Source of the DNA: Halarcobacter sp.
Lineage (GTDB): Bacteria > Campylobacterota > Campylobacteria > Campylobacterales > Arcobacteraceae
Direction: 5' to 3'
Assembly: GCA_030145305.1 (NCBI GenBank)
Contig: JAQYVX010000001.1
Coordinates: 186,001 to 250,000 of the forward strand
Length of the DNA stretch: 64,000 bases
A program made the translations under genes and the position numbers. Shown in pieces: positions 41,824-51,216 of the stretch. Numbering within the stretch: position 1 is the stretch's first letter; each line of letters begins with the position of its first letter. The notes below the pieces were generated by a model. The model had not been told where the DNA came from. It saw only the letters and a list, made by a program, of their open reading frames with translations, and ran no database searches.

Positions 41824-43173
41824 ATGGCGAAGAAAAAAACATCACTCTTTGAGTGTCAACATTGTGGAGAACAAGCTGCAAAATGGTTAGGTAAATGCCC
41901 AAATTGTGGTTCATGGGATTCTTTTATTGAATTAAATCAAGACCAACAAGAAGTATTAAAACAGACTTCAAAAGTAATTAATAGCACTTCAAAAGCAACT
42001 CCTATTACACAAATCAAACAAGATAATGTATCAAGATTTTCTTCATATAATGAGGAGTTTGACTTAGTTTTAGGTGGAGGAATTGTTCCTGGAAGTTTAA
42101 CTCTTATTGGAGGAAGCCCTGGGGTTGGAAAATCTACTTTACTTTTAAAAGTAGCTGGAAGTATTGCAAAATCAGGTAAAAAAGTACTCTATGTTTCAGG
42201 AGAAGAAAGTGCTGGACAAATAAAACTTCGTGCAAATAGACTTGATGCAAACCATGATGAACTATATTTATTAAGTGAAATTAAACTTGAGGAAATACAA
42301 GACGAACTTTTAAGAAGTAATTATGAAGTTGTTATTATAGATTCCATTCAAACTATTTATTCTTCAAACTTAACTTCAGCTCCAGGTTCAGTTTCTCAAG
42401 TCAGAGAGATTACTTTTGAGCTTATGAGAAAGGCAAAAGAGTCTGATATTGCTATGTTTATTATTGGACATATTACAAAAGATGGAAGTATTGCAGGACC
42501 CAGAGTTTTAGAACATATGGTTGATACAGTTTTATATTTTGAGGGTGAATCTAGCAAAGAGATAAGAATGCTTAGAGGTTTTAAAAATAGATTCGGTTCA
42601 ACTAGTGAAATCGGTATTTTTGAAATGACCGCTGAGGGTTTAATAAGTGCTAAAGATATTGCTTCAAAATTTTTTGATAAATCAAAAGCACAAGCAGGTT
42701 CTGCTTTAACTGTTGTTATGGAAGGAAGCCGTGCCCTTATTATCGAAGTTCAGGCACTTGTTACAGAATCAACACATCCAAATCCAAAAAGAAGTGCCAC
42801 AGGATTTGATGGAAGTAGACTAAATATGCTTTTAGCCTTACTTGAAAAGAAAATTGATTTACCTCTAAACCATTATGATGTTTTTGTAAATATAAGTGGA
42901 GGAATTAAAATCAAAGAAAGCTCCGCTGATTTAGCAGTAGTTGCTGCTATTATTTCTTCTTTTAGAGACAGACCTATTTCAAAAGAATCTACTTTTATAG
43001 GTGAAGTTTCACTAACAGGAGAAATCAAAGATGTTTATTCTATTGATATGAGATTAAAAGAAGCCCAAGCTCAAGGAATCAAAAAAGCAGTAATAGCACA
43101 AAAAACAAATCTAAAACTTGATTTAAAAGTTTTCCCTGTGGATGAAGTTTCAAAAATGATTGAATTATTCTAA
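41824..43173 (+). CDS. radA: DNA repair protein RadA (Sms)
   Basis: The 449-residue RecA-like ATPase acts in branch migration during recombination. Its parts in order are an N-terminal zinc finger (CQHCGEQAAKWLGKCPNC, four cysteines), Walker A GGSPGVGKST (about 97-106), the RadA-specific KNRFG motif near 257, and the C-terminal Lon-like domain (LNHYDVFVNISGGIKIKESSADLAVVAAI). All motifs are intact. The gene has its own leader. Confidence 0.95.
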   Translation: MAKKKTSLFECQHCGEQAAKWLGKCPNCGSWDSFIELNQDQQEVLKQTSKVINSTSKATPITQIKQDNVSRFSSYNEEFDLVLGGGIVPGSLTLIGGSPGVGKSTLLLKVAGSIAKSGKKVLYVSGEESAGQIKLRANRLDANHDELYLLSEIKLEEIQDELLRSNYEVVIIDSIQTIYSSNLTSAPGSVSQVREITFELMRKAKESDIAMFIIGHITKDGSIAGPRVLEHMVDTVLYFEGESSKEIRMLRGFKNRFGSTSEIGIFEMTAEGLISAKDIASKFFDKSKAQAGSALTVVMEGSRALIIEVQALVTESTHPNPKRSATGFDGSRLNMLLALLEKKIDLPLNHYDVFVNISGGIKIKESSADLAVVAAIISSFRDRPISKESTFIGEVSLTGEIKDVYSIDMRLKEAQAQGIKKAVIAQKTNLKLDLKVFPVDEVSKMIELF

Positions 43174-43182
43174 TTATAATAT

Positions 43183-43214
43183 TTTAAAACTCAGGAAAAC
43201 CCCTGAGTTTTAAA
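43183..43214. terminator. bidirectional hairpin terminator
   Basis: TTTAAAACTCAGG and CCTGAGTTTTAAA pair perfectly (13 bp) around AAAACC. It separates radA from the convergent thioesterase gene. Confidence 0.87.
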
Positions 43215-43219
43215 GACTC

Positions 43220-43624
43220 TTATTTTGCAAGTCTTTTATTTGCTCCAGACATTAATCTATCTTCTGTAACAATGGCTCTTGTATGTATACATTCCCCTAC
43301 TTTACCACCTGTATCAAAAGCTTCAATTGAAAACTTGTAAAGTTTTCCTTCCATACCCATAAAGGTAGCTTCTGATTTTACAATATCACCTTCTAACGTT
43401 GGAGCTAAATGTTTCATATTTACTTCAACTCCCACAGATAATTCTCCATTTTTTACAATTGGAATCATAAGCTTTGCTGCTGAACACTCCATTAAGGCTA
43501 CTAATCTTGCAGTAGAAAATACTTCAGGAAAATTATCTTCAATAGAAATTTCTAAGTTTTTTGCTAAATCTTTTGCTAATACTTTATATTCAATATAGTT
43601 TTTTTCTCCAATTTCTAATTCCAT
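43220..43624 (-). CDS. hotdog-fold thioesterase (FlK-like group)
   Basis: The 134-residue single-domain hotdog protein has STARLVALMECSAAKLM (about 38-54, catalytic Glu in place) and VGVEVNMKHLAPTLEGDIVKSEA (about 66-88, catalytic His). This layout is that of the fluoroacetyl-CoA thioesterase-like group of acyl-CoA thioesterases. The acyl substrate is unknown. It is a single-gene unit on the minus strand. Confidence 0.8.
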   Translation of the reverse strand: MELEIGEKNYIEYKVLAKDLAKNLEISIEDNFPEVFSTARLVALMECSAAKLMIPIVKNGELSVGVEVNMKHLAPTLEGDIVKSEATFMGMEGKLYKFSIEAFDTGGKVGECIHTRAIVTEDRLMSGANKRLAK

Positions 43625-43751
43625 TTTTTCTCCTAGTTTTTTTATATTTTATCTTTTTATTTTATATTTTCCTAACTTAAAACAAATATTATTTTCATTT
43701 ACTTATTTGTTAATTTTAGTTATAATCCGCGAAAAATAAATGGATTAAATT

Positions 43752-44171
43752 ATGATTGATTTTGAAAATCAAACAGACATAGAAATTAATATTAAAGAAC
43801 TTGAAAGTATAAGAAATATTTTAACCTCAAAAGATATAGAATTGATTTTGACTTTCAATGATGAAATTCAAGAACTTAATAAAGAGCATAGAAATATAGA
43901 TAAAGCTACCGATGTATTGAGTTTTCCTTTAGAGTTTGACTTACCAAATATGCCTCTAGGTTCTATAGTAATTTCTTATGACTTTGTAAAAGAAAAAGCA
44001 GCTGAATATAATCATAGTTTTCATGATGAACTTAAGCTTCTATTTATTCATGGGCTTTTGCATTTATTAGGGTATGATCATGAGATAGATGCTGGTGAGC
44101 ATAGACTAAAAGAAGAAGAAATAATCAAACAATATAATTTACCAAATAGTTTAATAGTAAGGAATTCGTAA
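43752..44171 (+). CDS. ybeY: rRNA maturation endoribonuclease YbeY
   Basis: The 139-residue single-strand endoribonuclease acts in 16S rRNA 3'-end maturation and quality control. The metal-binding motif HGLLHLLGYDH places His100, His104 and His110. The upstream TFNDEIQELNKEHRNIDKATDVLSFP segment is also diagnostic. It is followed after 3 bases by the exchanger gene. Confidence 0.95.
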   Translation: MIDFENQTDIEINIKELESIRNILTSKDIELILTFNDEIQELNKEHRNIDKATDVLSFPLEFDLPNMPLGSIVISYDFVKEKAAEYNHSFHDELKLLFIHGLLHLLGYDHEIDAGEHRLKEEEIIKQYNLPNSLIVRNS

Positions 44172-44174
44172 AAT

Positions 44175-45092
44175 ATGGATATATTAATATTTATTGCATC
44201 AATGGGAGCATTAATTTATGGTGCTGATTTCATAATTGAAGAAAGTGAAAAAATTGCACTTCGTTATAAAATATCACCTTTTGTAATTGGAGCAACGCTA
44301 GTTGCTCTTGGGACTTCATTACCTGAAATGGCTGTCTCTATGTCAGCTTCGATAAAAGGTAGCGGAGATATTGCAGTTGCAAATGTAATTGGAAGTACAA
44401 TTTTTAATATTGCTTTAGTTTTAGGTACTGTTTTCTTGATTTCTAAAAAAATCAACCCTAATAGAGATCTTTTTGCAAAAGACTCAGCTTGGGCACTTTT
44501 TCCTATTTTAGTGTTTATTTTAATGGGAATTGATGGAAAATTAAATGCGGTTGATGGAGTACTATTTTTAATATTAATGGGTGCATATTTGACATTTTTA
44601 ATAGGCTCTAACCAAGTAGAAGGAATTGATGAAGAACTTGGACGTGAAAAATTTGCCTGGGGGAAAACTTCACTTTTATTATTAACTGGATTTGCTTTAA
44701 CTATTGGTGGTGCAGATTTTGCCATTGATAGTGCTGAAAATATTGCAAGAGAATTTGGAATTAGTGAATGGATGATAGGTCTTTTTCTTGTAGCTTTTGG
44801 AACATCTTTACCTGAACTTGTAATTTCAATTAAAGCAGCACTTAATAATAATGCTGATTTAGCAATTGGAAATATCATCGGTTCAAATGTTGCAAACTTT
44901 ACTATGGTTTTAGGATTAAGTTCAATAGTAAATGAACTTAATGTAGATTTAGCTGCAAACTTCTTTGATATTTCTGCGGCTCTTGTACTTACTTTGATGT
45001 TAGTATTTATAACAGCAAATAAACTTTATAATAAAAGTGCAGGTATTGTTTTACTTGTAGTATTAGGATTAGTGGTTCAAAATAGCTTTTAG
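44175..45092 (+). CDS. YrbG-like calcium/sodium antiporter
   Basis: The 305-residue inner-membrane exchanger of the CaCA superfamily has ten hydrophobic helices in two inverted repeats. Each repeat carries its alpha motif: VIGATLVALGTSLPEMAVSM (about 36-55) with VANVIGSTIFNI, and MIGLFLVAFGTSLPELVISI (about 201-220) with IGNIIGSNVANF. It is expected to export Ca2+ against Na+ or protons. It is co-transcribed with ybeY. Confidence 0.9.
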   Translation: MDILIFIASMGALIYGADFIIEESEKIALRYKISPFVIGATLVALGTSLPEMAVSMSASIKGSGDIAVANVIGSTIFNIALVLGTVFLISKKINPNRDLFAKDSAWALFPILVFILMGIDGKLNAVDGVLFLILMGAYLTFLIGSNQVEGIDEELGREKFAWGKTSLLLLTGFALTIGGADFAIDSAENIAREFGISEWMIGLFLVAFGTSLPELVISIKAALNNNADLAIGNIIGSNVANFTMVLGLSSIVNELNVDLAANFFDISAALVLTLMLVFITANKLYNKSAGIVLLVVLGLVVQNSF

Positions 45093-45101
45093 GCTATTTT
45101 G
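45078..45101. terminator. hairpin terminator between exchanger and perR-like gene
   Basis: CAAAATAGC and GCTATTTTG pair perfectly around TTTTAG. It overlaps the end of the exchanger gene and faces the convergent perR-like gene. Confidence 0.7.
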
Positions 45102-45113
45102 AATTAGCTAGTT

Positions 45114-45521
45114 CTAGCAGTTTTGGCAGTTTTCGCAAACACCTGTAAAAATAACTTCACTAGATTGAACTTTAAAGCTTGATTGCTTTAATAAAGATGA
45201 TTGTAAAACAGAAGTATCAATCATAATATCTTCTATTTTTCCACATGACGAACACACTAAATGTGAATGCTCTTCTTTAATTAATTCATAAACTGATTTA
45301 GTTTCAGGAATTTTAACCTCATTTAAAAAAATCTTTTCTACCATTGCATTTATATTTTTATAAATTGTAGCAAGTGAAATAGATGGAAACTTTTCTAATA
45401 AGTTTTTATAAAGATCATCAACATTCATATGTCCATTTTTATATAACTCATCAACGATAGCAACCCTTTGTGGTGTAACTTTTAAGTTATACTCTTTTAA
45501 TAATATTGAACTATTGAACAT
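45114..45521 (-). CDS. perR: Fur-family regulator, PerR-like
   Basis: The 135-residue regulator has a winged helix (about 5-75: LKEYNLKVTPQRVAIVDELYKNGHMNVDDLYKNL...SLATIYKNI) and a metal-binding dimerisation domain with EEHSHLVCSSCGKIED (CxxC) and C-terminal CENCQNC (second zinc-site cysteines). Divergent transcription from the peroxide-defence rubrerythrin gene, together with Fur/PerR-like palindromes between them, favours PerR over Fur. The subtype is inferred. Peroxide would inactivate it and release the target promoters. Confidence 0.8.
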   Translation of the reverse strand: MFNSSILLKEYNLKVTPQRVAIVDELYKNGHMNVDDLYKNLLEKFPSISLATIYKNINAMVEKIFLNEVKIPETKSVYELIKEEHSHLVCSSCGKIEDIMIDTSVLQSSLLKQSSFKVQSSEVIFTGVCENCQNC

Positions 45522-45551
45522 ATTAAATTCCTTTCTTGCACAAGATATTAC

Positions 45552-45566
45552 TTAAAATTGTTTTAA
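45552..45566. promoter_or_regulatory. candidate PerR/Fur box near the perR-like start
   Basis: TTAAAATTGTTTTAA is a 15-base 7-1-7 palindrome with 6 of 7 arm pairs matching. It lies 31 bases upstream of the perR-like ATG, in a good position for autoregulation. Confidence 0.45.
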
Positions 45567-45719
45567 TCTTAAGCATGCGCAATTTTATATTCTGAAATAA
45601 TAATAGAAAAAAGTTTTATTTTATTTATTAATTAACTTTACTAGAGGAAAATAATTTTCCTTTAAGTTTTCTCATATGTAATTTTTGTTATATTATCAAA
45701 CTAAAAGAAAAAAATTATC

Positions 45720-45744
45720 TTATAATAAATATTGTTTATTATAA
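45720..45744. promoter_or_regulatory. palindrome in front of the desulforubrerythrin gene
   Basis: TTATAATAAA and TTTATTATAA are perfect 10-bp inverted repeats around TATTG, about 39 bases upstream of the ATG. The TTATAAT ends recall PerR/Fur operators. Because it also overlaps -10-like TATAAT sequences, binding here would repress the gene. Confidence 0.5.
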
Positions 45745-45782
45745 AAGTGATAATTAGAATCTTAATTAAAAAGGAGAAAATA

Positions 45783-46436
45783 ATGAAACAATATCAATCA
45801 TATAAGTGTAATAAATGTGGAAATCTAGTTGAAGTGCAAAGTGTAGGTGGTGGAGAATTACATTGTTGTGGTGAAGCTATGGAAATGGTAACTGAAAATT
45901 TAACAGCTGTTAATCTAATGAAAGCATTTGCTGGTGAATCAATGGCAAGAAATAAATATGAGTATTTTGCAAAAATTGCTCAAAAAGAAGGTTATAGAGA
46001 TATTGCTGAACATTTTCAAAGAGCTGCAAACAACGAAAGAATGCATGCAAAACTTGAATTAAAAGCTTACAATGAAATGACAATAGGAAAAGAGTTTGGA
46101 GATACTGTTGAAAATCTTCAATATGCAATTGATGGTGAAGCCTATGAAAATGAAACTATGTATCCTGATTTTGCAGCAATAGCTAAAGAAGAAGGTAGAA
46201 ATCAGGTTTCAAAAATGCTTGATTTAATTGGAAAAGTAGAAATTGAACATGAAAATATGTATAAAGAACTTAAAAGAAGACTAGAAGCAGGAGAAGAACA
46301 CTTAAGCGAAGATAGCGAAGAAGAGTGGATCTGTGAAGTTTGTGGACATGTACATAGAGGTAAAAAACCACCAAAAGTATGTCCTGTCTGTAAACACCCA
46401 ATAGAATATCAATCAAGATTAAATAGCAAAAAATAA
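45783..46436 (+). CDS. rrc: desulforubrerythrin (peroxide reductase)
   Basis: The 217-residue non-haem iron protein has three domains. First is an N-terminal desulforedoxin-type iron site (Cys9, Cys12, Cys28, Cys29 in CNKCGN and HCCGEAM). Next is a ferritin-like diiron four-helix bundle (about 40-170, [43 protein letters not shown]). Last is a C-terminal rubredoxin ([22 protein letters not shown]). This is the domain order of Campylobacter jejuni desulforubrerythrin, which reduces hydrogen peroxide using NADH-linked electrons. An in-frame upstream ATG (45732) is rejected in favour of 45783, which follows AAAAAGGAGAAAATA. Confidence 0.9.
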   Translation: MKQYQSYKCNKCGNLVEVQSVGGGELHCCGEAMEMVTENLTAVNLMKAFAGESMARNKYEYFAKIAQKEGYRDIAEHFQRAANNERMHAKLELKAYNEMTIGKEFGDTVENLQYAIDGEAYENETMYPDFAAIAKEEGRNQVSKMLDLIGKVEIEHENMYKELKRRLEAGEEHLSEDSEEEWICEVCGHVHRGKKPPKVCPVCKHPIEYQSRLNSKK

Positions 46437-46452
46437 AATTTTGCGTAATTAG

Positions 46453-46479
46453 TCAAGAGTAGATTTTATCTACTCTTGA
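46453..46479 (+). terminator. hairpin downstream of desulforubrerythrin gene
   Basis: TCAAGAGTAGA and TCTACTCTTGA pair perfectly around TTTTA. The following T tract is poor, so termination may be partial. Confidence 0.6.
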
Positions 46480-46530
46480 ATAAAATTGGATAAAATACAA
46501 AATTATTAACTTAATGATTTTGGAGAGACT

Positions 46531-48084
46531 TTGATTAAACTACTATTTTTAATATTTATTCCTTTTTTTCTTTCTGCAAAAACTTTCACAGTAGCTTCAT
46601 ATAACGTTGAAAACTTATTTGATTTAAATAAAGATAGAAGTGATTATAAAGAGTATAAACCTAATAGTTATTCAAAATGGAACAATAAAAATTTTAATAT
46701 AAAAATAAATAATGTAATAAAAGTTATAAAAGAAATTGATGCAGATATTATTGCTCTTCAAGAAATTGAAAATAGACAAATAATGCAAGTTCTATTAAAA
46801 AAACTTCCAAAATATAAATATATTTCATTTACTAAATACAGACGTTCTAGCGTTGGAGTGGCTTTTTTAAGTAAAATAAAAATTGTCTCAAATAAAGATA
46901 TTGATCTAAAATTTAGAAATAAATTATATAGACCTATTTTAGAAACTACCTTTGAACTAGATAATACTCGATTTAAAATTTTTAATAACCATTGGCCTTC
47001 TAAAAGAGCCTCTGAAAGTTATAGAGTTAAATTTGCTAAAAAACTATTTGATAGATTACAAAAATTACCTAAGGATTATGATTATATATTACTTGGAGAT
47101 TTTAATTCAAATTATGATGAATTTAAGACAATCTATAATAATAAAAAATTAAATGATACTCAAGGTATTACAGGAATAAATCAAGTTTTAAACACAACAA
47201 TTGGAAAAAAGTTTGTTACTTATGATGATATATTAAGAAGAGGAAAAAGAGTCAACTATAATTTATGGCTTGATTTATCTTATGAAGAAAGATTTTCAAA
47301 TAAATATAGAGGAAAGAAAAATACTCCTGATAATATAATTCTATCCCCTGCTCTTTTTGATAATAAAAAAATATCTTATATTCCAAAAAGTTTTACAGTC
47401 TTTAAACCAAGTTATTTATATAAAAACAATAAAGTTATTAGATGGGAAATGAATAAAAAAGTTCATCAAGGCTCTGGATATTCAGATCACTTACCTATTT
47501 TTGCAAAGTTTACAACTAATAAGGAAAATAAAAAGACCTTAGAGAACATAGAAAAAAAAGAACTTAATAAAATTTCACAACTTTATACTAAAACAAAACT
47601 TCTTGATGATGTGTATTTAAAAGATGTGATTGTAATTTATAAAAATAAAAATAGTGCTCTTATAAAGCAAAGAAATGACAGAGCAATATATTTATATAAA
47701 AATGCCCAAGAATTATCAGAAGGTTTTTCTTATGATTTAGCAATTTTAGAAATTGATAATTATAATGGATTAAAAGAAGTAAAAGATTATAAGATAAAAA
47801 AATACCATGGAAAAATAAAAGACTACAAAAATTTATATTTGGATGCAAATAATATTGATATTTTTGATATAAAATATCAAAATGAAATACTTACAAATTT
47901 AAGTGGAATATACAAAAAAGGTAAACTTTTTATTAAGAATAAAAAAATTAAACTATATGCAAAAGACAAAAGAAATTTACCAAAAGAAAACTCAAACATT
48001 ACTATAATCAAAGCTCAGTTAGGATTTTACAGGGATAATCCTCAAGTTATAATTCATGATAAAAGTCAATATAATGTTAATTAA
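46531..48084 (+). CDS. exported endonuclease/exonuclease/phosphatase-fold protein
   Basis: The 517-residue protein has a signal peptide (MIKLLFLIFIPFFLSAKT). An EEP domain covers about 20-335 with ASYNVENLFD, DADIIALQEIEN (metal-binding Glu), FNNHWPSKR, LLGDFNSNYDE and SGYSDHLPIFAKF (catalytic Asp-His), so it is probably an extracellular or periplasmic nuclease or phosphodiesterase. The C-terminal ~180 residues hold a beta-rich OB-like region (VYLKDVIVIYKNKNSALIKQ...KLYAKD) that may bind nucleic acid. It starts at TTG 46531 behind TGGAGAG. It overlaps murJ by 11 bases. Confidence 0.82.
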   Translation: MIKLLFLIFIPFFLSAKTFTVASYNVENLFDLNKDRSDYKEYKPNSYSKWNNKNFNIKINNVIKVIKEIDADIIALQEIENRQIMQVLLKKLPKYKYISFTKYRRSSVGVAFLSKIKIVSNKDIDLKFRNKLYRPILETTFELDNTRFKIFNNHWPSKRASESYRVKFAKKLFDRLQKLPKDYDYILLGDFNSNYDEFKTIYNNKKLNDTQGITGINQVLNTTIGKKFVTYDDILRRGKRVNYNLWLDLSYEERFSNKYRGKKNTPDNIILSPALFDNKKISYIPKSFTVFKPSYLYKNNKVIRWEMNKKVHQGSGYSDHLPIFAKFTTNKENKKTLENIEKKELNKISQLYTKTKLLDDVYLKDVIVIYKNKNSALIKQRNDRAIYLYKNAQELSEGFSYDLAILEIDNYNGLKEVKDYKIKKYHGKIKDYKNLYLDANNIDIFDIKYQNEILTNLSGIYKKGKLFIKNKKIKLYAKDKRNLPKENSNITIIKAQLGFYRDNPQVIIHDKSQYNVN

Positions 48085-49375
48085 ATCAATTTTTACAAAT
48101 AGTAGTGGAATTTTAGTATCACGTATTTTAGGTTTTATACGAGATTTATTAACAGCTTCTATTTTAGGAGCAAATATTTATTCAGATATTTTCTTTGTTG
48201 CTTTTAAAGTGCCTAATTTATTTAGAAGAATTTTTGCAGAAGGAGCTTTTACACAAGCGTTTATTCCTTCTTATGCAAAATCAAAATACAAAATAAGATT
48301 CTCTTCTCTTATCTTTTTACAATTAATAGGTTTTTTATTAGTTTTATCTTTGCTTGTAACACTTTTTTCAGGCTTTATTACTAAAGCTATTGCAATTGGC
48401 TTTGATGCCAAAACTATTGATTTAGCTGCTCCACTTGTAGCAATAAATTTTTACTATTTACCACTTATTTTTATTGTAACTTTTATGGCAGCTCTTCTTC
48501 AATATAAACATCATTTTGCAACCACAGCTTTTTCTACTGCTTTATTAAATCTTGCATTAATAGCGGCACTTTTATTATCAAAAGATTTAGATAAATATGA
48601 AATTACTTATTATTTATCATATGGAGTTTTAGTTGGAGGAGTATTACAAGTAATAGTTCATTTACTAGCAATTAAAAAGAAAAACTTGTGTAAAATTTTT
48701 ACCTTTAGAAAACATGAAAAAAAAGAAGAAAATAGATTTTACAAAAGTTTTTTTGGAGCAACCTTAGGAAATTCGACTGCTCATATTTCAGCTTTTTTAG
48801 ATACTTGGCTTGCTTCATTTTTAGTAAGTGGCTCAATCTCTTATTTATACTATGCAAATAGAGTTTTTCAATTGCCTTTAGCTCTTTTTGCAATTGCAAC
48901 TTCTGTTGCAATTTTCCCAATGATTGCAAAATCAATTAAAAATAAAGATGAAAAAAGAGCTTTACATCTAATGAAGAAATCTTCTCTTATTTTATTTGCA
49001 CTTTTAAGTCTTGCAACACTTATTGGAATTGTTTTTAATAATCAAATTGTATGGCTATTATTTGAAAGAGGTGCTTTTAATGTAAGTGATACTTCAAATA
49101 CTTCTTTAATCCTTGTAATGTATTTAATTGGCCTTGTTCCCTTTGGAATTGCTAAGATTTTTTCACTTTGGCTATATGCCCATGAGAAGCAATTTTTAGC
49201 AGCAAAAATATCTATGAAAGCTCTTGCTGGAAATATTATTTTTTCATTACTTTTAATAACTCCATATGAAGCGGCAGGATTAGCATTTGCTAGTACCATA
49301 AGTGGTTTTATTCTTTTATTTCTTACTCTAAAGGAGTTTGGATTCAATAAATTTAAAATCCTTATTTTTAAATAA
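48074..49375 (+). CDS. murJ: lipid II flippase MurJ
   Basis: The ~433-residue polytopic membrane protein of the MviN/MurJ family translocates lipid II for peptidoglycan synthesis. The N-terminal NSSGILVSRILGFIRDLLTASILG block and VPNLFRRIFAEGAFTQAFIPSY are diagnostic, and about 12-13 hydrophobic helices can be counted. It is slightly shorter than most MurJ proteins (about 470-520). I start at ATG 48074 (MLIKSIF), which matches the usual N-terminus; an ATG six codons earlier (48056) is possible. Neither has a strong ribosome binding site, so coupling to the previous gene is likely. Confidence 0.88.
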   Translation: MLIKSIFTNSSGILVSRILGFIRDLLTASILGANIYSDIFFVAFKVPNLFRRIFAEGAFTQAFIPSYAKSKYKIRFSSLIFLQLIGFLLVLSLLVTLFSGFITKAIAIGFDAKTIDLAAPLVAINFYYLPLIFIVTFMAALLQYKHHFATTAFSTALLNLALIAALLLSKDLDKYEITYYLSYGVLVGGVLQVIVHLLAIKKKNLCKIFTFRKHEKKEENRFYKSFFGATLGNSTAHISAFLDTWLASFLVSGSISYLYYANRVFQLPLALFAIATSVAIFPMIAKSIKNKDEKRALHLMKKSSLILFALLSLATLIGIVFNNQIVWLLFERGAFNVSDTSNTSLILVMYLIGLVPFGIAKIFSLWLYAHEKQFLAAKISMKALAGNIIFSLLLITPYEAAGLAFASTISGFILLFLTLKEFGFNKFKILIFK

Positions 49376-49445
49376 GCTTTTATATTAACACTTTTAGATA
49401 TAATTAGCGCCTTTTAAACAATTATATACGATAGCTAGGATCAGA

Positions 49446-51155
49446 ATGAAAGCATTTTTTAAATATTATTTACCCTATTATAAAGACTACAAATTAAAAA
49501 TATTTTTCGCCTTTATTGGTATACTTTTAGTTGCAAGTGGAAGTGCTGGATTAGCATATGTTATTAAACCCTTACTAGATGAAGTATTCATTGCAAAAAA
49601 TCAAGAAATGTTATATCTCGTGCCTATTCTTTTGATTATTGTACAAACAGCTCAAGGAGTTGGAAAGTACATACAAGTTTATTATATTTCATTTGTTGGT
49701 CAAGATATAATTAGAATTGTTAGAGATAATTTATTATCTCATATCTTAACACTAGACATAGCTTTCTTTCAAAAAAAACATGGTGGAGAATTAATATCTA
49801 GAATTACAAATGATATTAATAGAATTCAATCAGCAGTTTCAACTCAAATTGCAGGAATAATAAGAGAATTTTTAACTATTGTAGCTTTAGTAGCTTATGT
49901 AATATTTTTAAATCCAGAATTAGCTTTCTATGGTTTAGTTGTTATGCCTTTAGCTCTTTATCCAATTAGTATTTTGGCTAAAAAAATGAAAAAACTCTCT
50001 TTTCTTTCTCAAGAATCTGCTTCTGATATTACCTCTCATTTAAGTGAAGTTTTTAACAATGTAGAAATTATTAAAGCAAATTCAACTGAAAAAATTGAAT
50101 TAAATAAATTCGAAGATCATAATAAAAATTTCTTTAATTTAAATATAAAATCAGTAAAAGCAAATGAGTTAACTTCCCCTATAATGGAGTTTATAGGAGC
50201 TTTAGCAGCAGGATTAGTAATCATTTTTGGAGGTTCGCAAGTAATTGATGGAACTATGACAGCAGGTACTTTTTTATCTTTTATTGCTGCGTTATTTATG
50301 CTTTATACACCAATTAAAAGAATAGCATCAATTTATAATGCCTTACAAAATGCAATAGCTGCCCACGAAAGAATATTATCAATTTATAATATTAATCCAA
50401 CCATTCTTAGTGGAGATAAAGATATTCCAAAGAATGTTGACAAAATTGAATTTAAAAATGTAGAACTAAAATATGACAAGATTACTGCTTTAGAGAATAT
50501 AAATCTAACAGCTTTAAAAGGACAAAAATTTGCTCTTGTTGGAGATAGTGGTGGAGGCAAATCTTCTTTAATTAATTTACTTATTAGATTTTATGACACA
50601 AGTTGTGGAGAAATTCTATTTAATGAAACTTCTTTAAAAGATATAAATATAGATTCTTTAAGAAAAAATATTTCAGTCGTTACACAAAGAGTATATATTT
50701 TTAATGATTCTGTTGCTTCAAATGTAGCTTATGGATATGAAATTGATGAAGAAAGAGTAATCGAAGCTTTAAAACAATCTCACGCATATGATTTTATATC
50801 AGCAATGGAAAATGGTATTTATACAAAACTAGATGAAGCAGGAACAAACTTAAGTGGTGGACAAAGACAAAGAATAGCTATTGCTAGGGCTTTATATAAA
50901 AATCCTCAAATTCTAATTTTAGATGAAGCTACCTCTGCTTTGGATAATGAAAGTGAATCAATAATTTCTGAAGTCATTGATAATGTTAGTAAAAATAGAA
51001 TTACATTTGTAATTGCACACCGTCTAAGTACAATAAAAAATGCTGATAAAATAGCTGTATTTAAAAAAGGTAAAATCGTTTGTATAGACACTGAGAAGAA
51101 TCTTTTAGAAAATTGTAAAGAGTATCAACGTCTATATAATCTAGCAAATATTTAA
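49446..51155 (+). CDS. msbA: MsbA-like lipid ABC exporter
   Basis: The 569-residue half-transporter has an N-terminal six-helix membrane domain (about 1-310) and a C-terminal ATPase with Walker A GDSGGGKSSL, signature LSGGQRQR, Walker B ILILDEATSALD and the switch histidine in VIAHRLSTI. It most likely flips lipid A-core across the inner membrane, as a homodimer. Its place next to pyrD and the M16 protease gene matches Campylobacterota gene order as I recall it. Confidence 0.87.
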   Translation: MKAFFKYYLPYYKDYKLKIFFAFIGILLVASGSAGLAYVIKPLLDEVFIAKNQEMLYLVPILLIIVQTAQGVGKYIQVYYISFVGQDIIRIVRDNLLSHILTLDIAFFQKKHGGELISRITNDINRIQSAVSTQIAGIIREFLTIVALVAYVIFLNPELAFYGLVVMPLALYPISILAKKMKKLSFLSQESASDITSHLSEVFNNVEIIKANSTEKIELNKFEDHNKNFFNLNIKSVKANELTSPIMEFIGALAAGLVIIFGGSQVIDGTMTAGTFLSFIAALFMLYTPIKRIASIYNALQNAIAAHERILSIYNINPTILSGDKDIPKNVDKIEFKNVELKYDKITALENINLTALKGQKFALVGDSGGGKSSLINLLIRFYDTSCGEILFNETSLKDINIDSLRKNISVVTQRVYIFNDSVASNVAYGYEIDEERVIEALKQSHAYDFISAMENGIYTKLDEAGTNLSGGQRQRIAIARALYKNPQILILDEATSALDNESESIISEVIDNVSKNRITFVIAHRLSTIKNADKIAVFKKGKIVCIDTEKNLLENCKEYQRLYNLANI

Positions 51156-51216
51156 TCTCAACATTTTTTTAATACTTTTTGGATAAAATATTAAAATTTT
51201 AAAAAAGGGAAGAAGT

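Noticed and set aside
44264-44878. Long 204-codon minus-strand frame across the calcium/sodium exchanger gene
   Set aside because: It lies wholly antisense to a gene with complete CaCA motifs and has no ribosome binding site or family resemblance.
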